Of a stretch of 64,000 bases of DNA, positions 43,715 to 54,369 are shown piece after piece. The notes beneath the pieces are model-generated. The model saw nothing but the letters and a program-made list of their open reading frames with translations, searched no databases and was not told where the DNA came from. A program made the position numbers and the translations under genes. Source of the stretch: Tricholomella constricta. Its lineage: Eukaryota > Basidiomycota > Agaricomycetes > Agaricales > Lyophyllaceae. The DNA lies in the NCBI GenBank assembly GCA_013368375.1, contig JAACJP010000026.1:124001-188000 (forward strand), in the 5' to 3' direction. Within the stretch, counting starts at the first letter, position 1. The number at the start of each line of letters is the position of its first letter.

Positions 43715-44830
43715 ATGTCCGGCGGTACAGTAGTCGTCACAGGAGCAAACGGCACCCTCGGCCTCGCCTTCATCGCCTCCGCTCTAAAAGACTTCCCCAT
43801 CCACCACCTTATTCTCACTGTGCGCAACCCCAGCCAAAAGGACATCAACACCGCGAAGCTCCACGCCCTCCTCTCCAAAATTCCCGACGCACGATACACA
43901 ATCCACACACTCGACCTCTCCACCCTCGCCGCCGTGCGGACCTTCGCCACTCTCATCACCACCCAAATCACCAACGGCGAACTCCCCATCGCCGCAATCA
44001 TTTGCAACGCCTTCGCATGGTCCCTCACCTCCGGGCTCAAGTTCACCCCAGACGGGTACGAGCTCTCCTTCCAGGTGAACCACCACGCGCATTTCCTGCT
44101 CGTGCTGCAGCTCCTAGGAGCATGGACAAGACCAATGGGCGCATCATCGGGATGTCCTCCGATAGCCACGACCCCGGGCTGAACGCGCTGGAGGTGTTCC
44201 CGCCTGCTATCCCCGCTGATATCGAGGAGCTCGCGAAGCCGCCGCCGGACGCGCCTAGGGGGGAGGTGGGGAGAGGGTTCCAGCGGTATGGCGTGTCGAA
44301 GCTGTGCGTCGTCATGTTCGTGTACGAGCTCAATCGAAGGCTCTAGGCGGTGCGTTTAATGATGTCTCTATGGTTTAAAGGTATACAGTAAACTTAACTG
44401 CCGTTCGGGCTTTTCTGTTGATTACAATTAGGACCCCGCGCTCAAGGGTATTACTGCTATCGCCTTGGACCCGGGAGGACTTCCGGACTCGCGCGCAATG
44501 AGCAATGACACTCCCGTGGCGTGGGGAATACTGATGAAGTATTTCTTGAATCCGCTGCAACCGGTCTTGAAATTCGCTGTACCGACATTGCGGAAATCTG
44601 GTGCTGCAGAGAAGGACCTCGTGCAGTTAGGTCTTGGGGAGGTGTATCGAGGAGCGAATGGCTATTATATCATGTCGAAGCCGGGGAAGAGCTCTGCCGA
44701 TAGCTACGACGAGGCGAAGTGCGCGAGGTTGTGGGAAAGGAGTGTGGTGTGGTCAGGAATTGAGCCTGCCGGCACCGTTGGTGTAATGCCCGTTCTTTCA
44801 AGGAGTCCGTACATGAACTTCCGAAAGTAA
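43715..44830 (+). pseudogene. Short-chain dehydrogenase, broken by a frameshift and a stop
   Basis: The product starts MSGGTVVVTGANGTLGLAF with the SDR dinucleotide motif TGxxxxLG and continues to FQVNHHAHFLLVLQLLG. There the frame breaks (about 44115-44121): one base appears to be missing, and the homologous continuation, MDKTNGRIIGMSSDSHDPG, lies in another frame. That frame carries the catalytic YGVSK, but then ends in TAG at 44344-44346, where I expect a Gln codon (CAG) just before an intron. The exon after the intron (from 44432) still has ALKGITAIALDPGGLPDSRA and runs to TAA. So two separate lesions interrupt an otherwise well-kept gene. Sequencing error could explain one, but hardly both. 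Confidence 0.8.
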
Positions 44831-45321
44831 TACAGAATCTGCTGTCAGGCCAGTGGACTTTGCTCTTTGGCATCACCTGGAAGTAAACTGTCAGTCAGAC
44901 CCCACTTTTTCGTAACGAGAGTCAGCAGCAGGGTGCTTTGCGAAACATTTGGCCTTGCGTACTCGAACGACCGAGGATTCAGGAAATTGATCCACGAGTC
45001 CACATGGCACAAACATTGTAAGATCCAAGGCACGCTCATCAGGTGACCGCGTTCCTTGATGAGACATTTAGACAAAGAGGATGATCTTTAAGGATCAGAT
45101 AGCCGATCAGATACCGATCGTGCCATCCTCATCTCATCATGATCACGATACGGACGGCAAGCCAATCACATCGCCCTCACAGGTCAGTCAGACTTGAGAG
45201 TACAAGATCATACAGTATTGCAGGTTGATATAACACAAATGAGAAAATCAGGAAGGAATACGAAGAGCCCGAGGGGACAGAAAAGGATACAACGCGAAAT
45301 CGTCGCAAGCGGCACGCAGAA
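44831..45321. other. Convergent 3' spacer
   Basis: About 490 bp between the 3' ends of the SDR pseudogene and the FKBP gene. Nothing is recognisable. Confidence 0.4.
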
Positions 45322-45944
45322 CTAGTTGATCTTTAGCAGCTCAACCTCGAACTTGAGGGTTGCGTTTGCCGGTATCACGGGAGGGAAGCCACGGGAACCG
45401 TACGCCTATGGGAAATACACAGATTAGCGCGATGGACGTACGATGGGCACGAAGACTGATAACGAACATAATCGGGTGTTGCGGTCAAGACGGCTCTTTC
45501 CCCCACTGATAGTTGGGGAACACCTAATCGAATCGATGAGCAAAATTGATTAGACACCCAACGGCACGAACAACGAACCCTCATCCCAGCCTTTGATTAC
45601 CTTCCCAACACCGATTTCTGTCTCAAAGGGCGCGCCACTGGGATTGAAGGCACGCGATGAACGCGATGTCTACAAGGCATAATTTAATGCGATGGCTCAC
45701 CGATCCCTACTTGAGTCGAACTTGCTACCATCGAGAAGAGTACCGACGTAGTGAATAGTCACTTTATCTGAAATCGATGGTGATCTAAGCTGAAATTTCG
45801 TTATCGCACGAAAAAATGTACTGACCGCCCTTCTTGGGGAAGGTAGTACCATCGCCTGGCGAAAGACGCTCGATTGTGACACCCTGGAGAGGCGGGCACG
45901 GTTTAGTAAATATTAGCCAGAGACAGGACATAGATGCTCGCCAT
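45322..45944 (-). CDS. FPR1: FKBP12-type peptidyl-prolyl isomerase
   Basis: Short exons give about 108 residues. Motifs in order: [52 protein letters not shown], then [20 protein letters not shown] and the final LLKIN. The binding-pocket Tyr, Phe, Asp, Val, Ile and Trp positions of FKBP12 are kept. The protein catalyses proline isomerisation and is the target of rapamycin and FK506 in fungi. The start is the ATG at 45944. The best product (MGVTIE) needs an intron beginning GCGAGC right after that ATG (45941-45884, 58 nt), a GC-AG intron. Otherwise a weak GT donor a few codons on adds a few residues. Confidence 0.92.
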
Positions 45945-47865
45945 GATGTGAAGTTGCGATAATGAATGATTATCAAGGAAGAGGTGGAGGTCGAACCTTG
46001 ACGCAGACACTTATAGGAGCGGAGACGTGCGGAGTGCGGATCTTGATCCGATAGATCTGGCATTGTCCGGCACTTGTCATGCTTCTATCTTTGCGCAACA
46101 GAACCGCTGGGCTATACAATCGCTGGCTCCGTCGTGTTATCGATATCGATGACATTCCTGTCGCCAGCCGCCCACCGGGTTCGCGCCTGCCGTCTGCAAT
46201 CCTAAGTTTATCGATATACACCCCAGTTTTGATCGATTATACCCCGCACGATGCCACGATCCCCGTTTATGAGCTTTATCCACCCCAGATTGGCTTGCGG
46301 GATGCCTCATCCAGCCAGCTTAGACGCCGTAATTCAACCGGGCCCGCACCAGCGATGTCCCATGACCCCTGTCATCTCATAATCGCAAAGCCCGTCACTG
46401 ACAAGCGGCGCCGGGGCCAATCCTGAGCTGTGTGCTGTGTATTCCTATTCGTCAGATGGGCAATGTCCTGTCCTTAGTATGTCGGAAAGCATAATAACGG
46501 AGCATGAGCCTGATGCACGGCGCAGCGAGGATAGGGCACGCGCACTGAATTCGGAGAGTGGGCCAGATCGGTGGGTTGGATTCGACCTGATCGACAGATA
46601 GATGAACGTCATAGTCCTACACCAGTAATAGCAGCCGTTAGACGCCAGTGGAGTCCGACGCTGGCATCAACGCGCACGATGGGCGACGAGCAGCGACGAC
46701 AGAGACCCTAGGCGACAAACGAGAGGGAAAACAGAAGGGATCAAAATATTGGGAAAGTAGACGCTTTATATCACAGCGCTGGGCAGACAGAGAACCTCAA
46801 GTTGGAAAACAGGCACATTAAACCGCCAAACCGGGACGCCCATGGAGGGTTTGGCGGATGACTAACTCCAACAAGGATCACTCTGGCCTGCCTCTTCGCA
46901 TGCGGCACAAGGGCGTGTGTGCCCGGCCAGGTGAGCCCGCTCCACCGCCGCGACGCGGGTGGCAGGCAGGCAGGCAGCCCGGGACGCCCTGGGTCCTATA
47001 AAAAGAGCGTGGGTGGTGGGCCCCACCCCCTCGTGGTGGCGCAGTTAGGGACGCCTTGTCCGTGAGCGTGAGCCAGGAAATCGAAATGTGGCTTCACAAA
47101 ATTGAGGTTTTTATACTATGGCCCCACGCGGACGGTTCCCACCACCTCAGCTTCTTCTTGCACCCTCGGGGCATCGGGTACGTTCGCTAAGTCGGATTAA
47201 GTCGGCCTCGAGCGTCTCCCCCTCCGCTAGCGCATTGGGGTCCCACCTACCGCGGGTACGTCGAAGTCTGATCACCCATCCGGTCGGGGTGGGTAAATCC
47301 ATGTGATGCACACTCCGGAAGTGGATTTAGACCAAGCAACAAAACCCATATGTCGAGCGGGGAGTGGCGAACCATTGTCCGATAAAATAGATCTAGACAG
47401 AAGCCAGGTACCAAGAGAAAATGCCCGGGGACCATCCGAGAATGACAGCGACATTCGCCAGCTTGCCAACGACGCGACGAGAAAGAAAAAGAAAAAAAAA
47501 TTGGAAAAAACGCAGGGAAAATCCAGCGGACAGCTGCGTGTGAGTTGGTGGGGGTGGGGAGACACAGCGTTGCTTAGGCCCAGTGCCTAGCACCCGTTGC
47601 CTTTAAATAATATGTAAGCTGCGAAATCGTACCCTTCGCCCAACCTCCGAGTCGGTTATTTGGGCGAAAGGAGCAAATTCCCATCACGTGGGGCGTGACG
47701 CGACGCGTTGCGGTACTTAATGGGAGCTACTGACGCGGGAGGCGGCCTCGTGGAGGTCAGCTGGGGGCGGGAATATGAAAATGATATATAATAGGTGTAG
47801 CAGTTTTGTACATGGGGATCTGTAAGTGCTAAGATCCGGCGTGGCCCCATCCATCTTCTCAGCCT
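45945..47865. other. Intergenic region of 1.9 kb
   Basis: It lies upstream of the FKBP gene and downstream of the FabG-like gene, both on the minus strand. A clear TATAAAA occurs at about 46998 in a GC-rich setting with the palindromic GTGGTGGGCCCCACCC just after, which looks promoter-like, but no convincing gene follows. A plus-strand frame at 46079-46426 is open but has no motif and begins right opposite the FKBP promoter. Confidence 0.4.
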
Positions 47866-49254
47866 TCAAATCCCGGCACCGCCAGTGACTTCCAGCGTGT
47901 GCCCCGAAACATATGACGCAAGCGGCGAGGCCAAGCTAGGGACGGCGCATAATAAGCACTCGGAGATAAAGGACAGAAGGAACAGAAACACATACAACAA
48001 CACCGAGGCGGCAGCCTCATCTGGCGTCCCACCCCTCCTCAGCGGGATGAAAGGGAACGCTTCCGTATCCGGCTCAGCCTTCTGAGGGCGCGCACCAGGA
48101 ACACCCAGCGCGACCTTTTTCCCGTCAATCTCAATCGTCACGCCCGCCTCCTTCGCTGCCGTCAACCTAAAAGCGACAACGTACGCCACCCATGGTCAGA
48201 CAGACAACGTCAACAACTCAAAAAACAGAAAAACCTAAAACGCACCTGGTGTGGATCAGCCCAAACGCAACGGTATTAGCACGCACGCCGAACGGGCCCC
48301 ACTCCTTCGCGATCGTCTTTGTGAGCCCGAGCACGGCGGATTTGGCCGCGGCGTAATTCGCCTGCCCGACGTTCCCGTGCAGACCCGAAGTCGAGGAGAC
48401 GTTCACAATGGAGCGATTCTCGCGCGCATCGGGCTGCAGCGTGTATAATATCAGTAGCTATAATGCTTGTATATGGAGTCTATGAGGAACAGTACCTTGA
48501 CGCGGAAGTAGGGAGCGGCTTGTCGGATGAGCCGGAAGGGCGCGCGGACGTGGATCTTCATAATGATGTCCCAGGTCTCGTCGGGCGTTGTGTGCAGCAT
48601 CTTGTCGAAAGTGAACCCGGCTGTTTCGTATTGCGTGGATTGAGACGCAAATCACAATACGAGGATAACGCGACTGACCGTTATTGATGATGTGATTGAT
48701 CTTCCCGTACTTCCTATATAGTTGCTTGTTGGTTAGCATTGGGTGTTGAAGTGGAGAAAGTAGTTGGGAAGGAGGAGGGAATGATACGCACTGCACAGTG
48801 GCGTCAACGATCTTCTTGGGGAAGTCGTCTGCGCCGACGTCCCCTGCAACACCGATGGCGTCACCACCTGCGGCTTTAATCTCGTCGACAACGGTTACAA
48901 GACGCTTCTCGTCGATGCTATTATCGTCATGGCTCGTAAAAACGCGGAACGAGAGCGGTAAGCAGGTGTACGTACTCGCTCACAACGACCTTAGCGCCCT
49001 CCTTTGCGAAGAGGAGCGCAGCACTCCTGCCAATCCCCTGTCAAGCACATATAAGTCCCCAGTATCAAGCCGCAATAGACGCACAGCGGCCATACCTGTC
49101 CAGCACCTGAGCGCGCATACGTTTACATCCGTAAAAGACCGCACAACGATAGCTTGTTCCACATACCAGTGATGATAGCCACCTCCCCAGCAAGCAGGCC
49201 CCGCCCGTGGGAGTTGCTGATGTGTCCGGAAACCTGTGAAAGTCTGCTGGCCAT
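47866..49254 (-). CDS. FabG-like short-chain dehydrogenase/reductase
   Basis: A multi-exon gene starting MASRLSQVSGHISNSHGRGL. The nucleotide-binding loop TGAGQGIGR is assembled from three exons, the middle one only 11 nt (49106-49096). Then come AALLFAKEGAKVVVSD, YGKINHIINNAG, VNVSSTSG, the catalytic YAAAK within VGQANYAAAKSAVLGLTKT, and a C-terminal ASPLASYVSGHTLEVTGGAG. This is the classical SDR fold, closest in style to 3-oxoacyl-ACP reductases. Substrate and compartment are not settled; a mitochondrial fatty-acid role is possible because of the FabG resemblance. About 300 residues, normal for the class. Confidence 0.88.
49096..49106 (-). other. 11-nt microexon of the FabG-like gene
   Basis: On the minus strand GTGCTGGACAG is bordered by CTCAG before and GTATGG after. 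Joined to its neighbours it yields the glycine-rich TGAGQGIG motif, which would otherwise be broken. Confidence 0.75.
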
Positions 49255-50692
49255 GGCGCGAAATATGTACAGTTAGAATACAGCGACTGTAAGGGAAAGC
49301 CGAATGCGTGTGTCGACATTATTTAAGACATGGTTCCGGGTACGTCAGTTGCCGGGTGGGAATGGGTACAGTCATCCGAGCCATGTGTGAGCGCCGGTCA
49401 ATCTTTGCTTTCCCTCTCTCGTCTCTGGCGGAGGTCCTGTATACGATGGCCAGGATCTTCTGTATTCTAGAGGTTTGAGAGTGCGCAAGAGGAGCGCATG
49501 CGCCTCGTCGTGTGGACCTCTTCTCCTTAGTACCGCAGATCCGGTCTAATCAATCGATCGGGTAATTCACTGTAATTCAGGGGTATTTACGCCCCCCCCC
49601 CCTGTTGAAATGATCACGGCGGCTCTCTAGGGCTCTCTCCTCTTTCTGTTGTCCACCTTTCCTTTCCCCGCACGCGCCTCTCGTCCACCGCACCGGTACT
49701 CGGAAACCCGGTGGCGATTGGCAATTGGAAATCCTTCTTGTTGACTACTTGCGATTGCCCACCACTCGTGACCTGGACGCAACACCAGGACAATCCACTG
49801 TATTATCTGCATACGCATACCCCAGCCCAAAGCGAACAACAAGCGAACGGGCCTCATGGACTTGGTTGAGGAGGTGGTATTCGATTGAATTTGACAAAGG
49901 AACTTTGCGCGCAGGATTCATGGCTCTATCCTTGATGCATGATAGTCGGTGACTTTTGACGACATCCATCCATACCTACGAAAGGCTCCTTGCACTCGCC
50001 CCCTTGGATGCCCAGGCCCACGCACGCTCCTTTGCTTCAATCTTCTTGAAGTGTGTTTTCCATCTCCACTAATAGGTATGTAATACGACTCCAGGCCTTG
50101 GGCCAGTTGACTCCATAACTTTATACCTCAAGCTTTGGTGGTGGCAAGCCGCGGAAATAGCCACCGAATATTCTATCGAAGCTCGCGCCCATAGCTACCA
50201 ACTGATCCGCCGTATCTTGGACGTCTCCTGCCTGGCCTTACATGGACGACGTTCGCAGCAACTGAGACGCTCGCTGTCAACTTCAAACGCCTTGAGCATG
50301 GCAAGTGGTTCGATTTTCGAGTAGAACTTCTCCGAAAACGGCTTTCAACCCGTTTTGAACTTAACGCCATTTGTATAATGGAGCAAATTATGGAGCAAGC
50401 ACCTTCCGGCAGATAGAATGGCACAACAAACCAAGGTCCATTGGAAACAGTTCACAGGCCGTCTTTGCCAGGCTTAGAGTAGTATACGGAGCGTCTCAGG
50501 CTGTATATTTGAGGAAAGGTGTTTGAAAAGACAAGTGAAATCAAAAATAATTTGATTATAGCCGAAAGCGGTTCTGTCAGGGTCAATTTGCGTCGGTTCG
50601 ATCCTTGAGGACCCTTTAAGGCGACCACCAACAGAAATCGTACCATCCCTGTGCGTTTCTCTGTCTCCCGTCGTCAACACTGCTGCTCCCCG
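49255..50692. other. Intergenic region of 1.4 kb
   Basis: This separates the divergent FabG-like and Ser/Pro-rich genes and holds both promoters. There is a poly-C run near 49591-49603. No gene is recognised. Confidence 0.4.
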
Positions 50693-52502
50693 ATGACGGC
50701 GACGACGACGACGACCAACACTGTGGCAATGTCTCAGCAGACCTCTTCCATCCTACTCCCAGCATCGACGTCGACCTCTGACTTTGACGGCAACAGTCGT
50801 ATGGTTCGGTTCGACAGCGAGTGCATCCTGATCCCAGAACGTGCAAGGCGCAAGACCTCAAAAACTTACACCTTGCCTCTGTGGAAGAAGAGATCTAGTG
50901 ATTCAGAGGGCGAAGCTACCACGACGTCGTCGCGTGCGACTCTCAGCCCCGAAGAGACACATGTCGTCTTCAAGGTTCCAATTCCGCGGTGCGTGCACAT
51001 ATGAAAATGGTTTTGAGGGTTGTAAAATGCTCATACACACCTAAAGGTTCATCACGCGATCCCCCAGCAGGGGAAGGAGCACCTCTACGTCTCCGCCGAC
51101 GCCAAAACCACTTTCGCCCTGCCTGGTGAACCGCACACCGTCGTCGCTACCCTCTTCGGCCATCGCCAAGTCTGTGCGCCGGACTTCTCTTCCCATCTCC
51201 ACCTCGAGTAAGCCAAAAGATGATACGGCCCTAACGGTGCCGCTGCGCGCATGCTGCGTGGACTGCGTGCCAATCACAGAAGAGAGCCTGAAGGAAGGCG
51301 AAGAATGGCAAGAGAAGTTCACGAGGGGTGCAAGAAGGCGAAGAAGTGCAAGTCTGGACAACGGCGACACCTCTGGCCGCGGTAGCAGCAGCGCTTCTGG
51401 GGCCGGCCATGTGCACACCGTAGGGTTTGCTGCGGTTGCTGCCAACGCACTCGAAGCAGATATCGGCCCCGGCTCGCACGCCCGCTACAGACAATCAGCC
51501 TTCGCTATCACCGTCGACGAGGTCGATAAGCGCCGAAAATCGCAAGAGTACACTGAGGAGGAGCTGTTGCGCTTCCGGTCGCCCTCATCTTCGCCCCGCG
51601 CTACACCTGTGTTCCATTCCCCCAACGGCCCCTATTCCGCCGCATCCTACCTTACGCACCGACCACTCCAGAAGGAGGGTTCGACATCCTCCACCTCCTC
51701 TTCCATCTCCGCATCGTCCGAGCTGTCGACCCAGGATATTCCGCCGCGCCGCCCTAAGTCCTCACCCATCCAGGAAGAAGATGAAGATCAACTCTTCCCT
51801 CTCCCTTCACCCCGAAGAACTCCCAGCAACTCTCCATCACCATCGGCGAACGGCTCCCCTGCGCCCAGTCCGAGCGCATCCACCTCCTGTCTCGCACCCG
51901 CCGCCGCCAATTCCAAAGACAGCCTCTTGCAAAGCTCTTCCGCATCGGAGGAAGGGCTCCTCTCGCAGTCTCTCAGCAGGAAAACCGCCCTATCAAGCAA
52001 CGGGCTTCTCTCCCCACACCCAAACCCACACGCTCCTTCGGCCCTCCAGCCATCTGCATTATCAGTAGCCATCGCTAGCACGGACCGCGTACGTTCCACG
52101 ACATCTCCTGGGACCTCCACACCCTCTGGCGGCTTCTCACCTAAGCCACGGCCTCTCCCAATCACTATCCCCACACCGATGCATGCGCGCGTTAACAGCG
52201 TCCCTGTGAAGCCCCTGCCCTCCCCGTCTCCCACGCGAATCGAAAGTGTTTACCCAACCAAGCCTCGGCCCCTTCCCATTCCGCCGTCCCCCATATCAGT
52301 AGCATCAAGTCCGCCGTCGACCTCTGGAGCAGCCTTTCCCGCTGCAGCGTCGCGCTCGCCGTCGTCGTCCCCCTCGGTCCCGAGCAAGATGCGCCGCCCG
52401 TCGTTTTCGCTGCCCGCGATCAAGGATGCTATCAAGGGCGCGAGCGCGGACGTGCTCAAGGGCGTTAGCTCCATGGGCGGCGGCGGAGGAATGTCCGTAT
52501 GA
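50693..52502 (+). CDS. Ser/Pro-rich protein of unknown function
   Basis: Two exons joined across an intron (about 50990-51047) that restores the frame between KVPIPR and FITRSPSRGRS. The start is chosen at 50693, the first in-frame ATG. The N-terminal half has somewhat ordered parts (MVRFDSECILIPERARRK, CCVDCVPITEESLKEGEEW with two cysteines, and SHARYRQSAFAITVDEVDKR). The rest is Ser/Pro/Thr-rich with many SPS and PPRRP-like stretches suited to phosphorylation or SH3 binding. The end, IKDAIKGASADVLKGVSSMG, could be amphipathic. No enzyme or membrane motif. I do not recognise the family. Confidence 0.68.
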
Positions 52503-53212
52503 GACTGACGTACCACCAACATACCCTTACCTCGGCCACATGCGATTCAGAGGAGGCAGAGATAGAGAAAATACCCCACTTGCATTATCGGTTCAAGCCA
52601 AAGCCACACTGCACTTGCATATATGCATACATACATACCCCTACACCCGCCGACGCGCGATCCGGTTCTACCCTACGTCGCCGTCGGTCGGCTTGTGATT
52701 CAATACCCTGTCCGACCAACCAAACCAGGGCTGTATCACCACCTGCTTCATGATCACACGACCACCATGATGACCTCCATTTGGGCGCACGTCGTCCACC
52801 CTCATACATATACACACACACCAACCGCTTAAGACGCCCCCACCCTCGCCACCTGTTGTCATTTGTCACACCATTGCCTCGCATAGTCGTCTCCTTGTTT
52901 ATCATTTCATTCCGTTCTATACTACTCATATTCGGCGTTTATTTCGTTATACCTCTTCCCCTTGCCTTCTTGCACTACCCGAGTCCGTGCGTCACCCTGC
53001 CTGCTCATATGATGTCTTCGTTCTCGTCCCGCCATCGGCTCTTTTGTCCTTCTCGATATTGCTTTGTAGGTTAGGTTACATAGGCTCCTGTATATGGATG
53101 TACAGCTAATACCGTCTGAGTAAATAATTGTTGTTTCTTGTGATCGCGGCCGCGAATGCCTTTTCACCGTGACTTGACTCCTTATTAGTAGATAATCGAT
53201 CTTAAGCTAGCC
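52503..53212. other. Intergenic region, C/T- and CA-rich
   Basis: About 710 bp downstream of the Ser/Pro-rich gene. Pyrimidine-rich and with CA repeats (52805-52825); it probably contains the 3' UTR and the next promoter. No gene. Confidence 0.4.
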
Positions 53213-54113
53213 ATGGATCTCCCACAGCTTTCCGACGACGTCGAGGAGCGCCTGGACCTCCTCCAGCACGTCGCAGAGGTGCTCTGCATCGACGACCCGT
53301 CCGACTTCTCTAGGTCCGTGGAGACTCCCCTCCAAACGCGTTCAAAATATGATCAAGGATTGAAATGGTCCTAGCTACTCCTCCGCCATCACACAACTCA
53401 CCACGGACTCCCTCTCCGCGCAGAAGCTCCTGAACCGCCTCCAGTTCATCGAGCACGAGCTGCAGACCCATCTCGCAGCGACGCGCGTCGAGCAGCGTCT
53501 CCTCGCCAAGTACGTACGCGTGGGGCCTTCAGTTTAAAATACGCATTGACACCACCCGCGTCCGATTCGCTCCGCCATGGCACAGGTGGAACTCAGCCCT
53601 GGAAGCCGACCGAGGGGATGAGCAAGGGAGCGCCGCGATGATCGAGCGGCGCAAGGAGGATCTGGTGCGGAAGGCCAAGGAGTACCACGAGGAGCTCAAG
53701 GCGGTCCTGGTGCGTGCGCGTCAGCTAGGGTCTTCTCATACTCGTTCCTTATCCTCCTCCTCCTCACGCATATGCGATTGATAGAAAGCGATGCCGGACA
53801 CCCCGCCCGTCTCCGTGGCGCGCCTCACGGAACAGGAGAACCGGAATAAGACACGGGAGCAGGAGCTCAAAACCAAGCGCGCGAAGATCAAGGCGTTCAA
53901 GGGACTACCTCCCGTAAGTCTTATGCTGTTATGCTGTTGCGCGTTCTGCTATTATGCGTGTTCCGTTTACCTGCGTTGCTTACTCACTTGGAAATGTGGA
54001 TGTAGAACCTGGATTTGGCTAGACACGAGTTGAGAAACGCACGGGACGAGCTGGGGAAGTTGACGCAGCTCCGGGAGCGACTGTTGGGGAGGATGGCTGA
54101 AGGTGTCTCTTAG
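53213..54113 (+). CDS. Small coiled-coil protein, possibly augmin (HAUS1)-like
   Basis: Five exons give about 185 residues. It begins MDLPQLSDDVEERLDLLQHV and is almost entirely helical, with heptad-like runs: LLNRLQFIEHELQTHL, RRKEDLVRKAKEYHEELK, RNKTREQELKTKRAKIK. It ends GLPPNLDLARHELRNARDEL then LTQLRERLLGRM. No membrane segment or signal peptide. The pattern of a Pro followed by an LA-rich helix near the C-terminus reminds me of HAUS1 of the augmin microtubule-nucleation complex, but this rests on memory and the protein is shorter than animal HAUS1. Treat it as an unassigned coiled-coil protein. Confidence 0.7.
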
Positions 54114-54369
54114 ATGAGCCCCAGACGCTGTTTGTGTTCGACACACAGTGTTCTCATATGCTTGCGCTTCGACGATCATGATCATGGACAAGGTACACGG
54201 GAAATCGCACAGACTCTTTCGGATGAAGGCATCCTCAAAAGATGTCCAGGACCTTCTTTACTTTCGACCTTGAGCTTGAACAGTCCCAGAAGTCGCAACG
54301 TAGAAAGTGTCAATATTCTGCAACGATAGTGGTACATAGAACTACAAAGAAAGATGGCGTGAAAGGTCG

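Noticed and set aside
46079..46426. Plus-strand 115-codon frame upstream of FKBP12
   Set aside because: No recognisable domain, position within the likely FKBP promoter, and composition not clearly coding.
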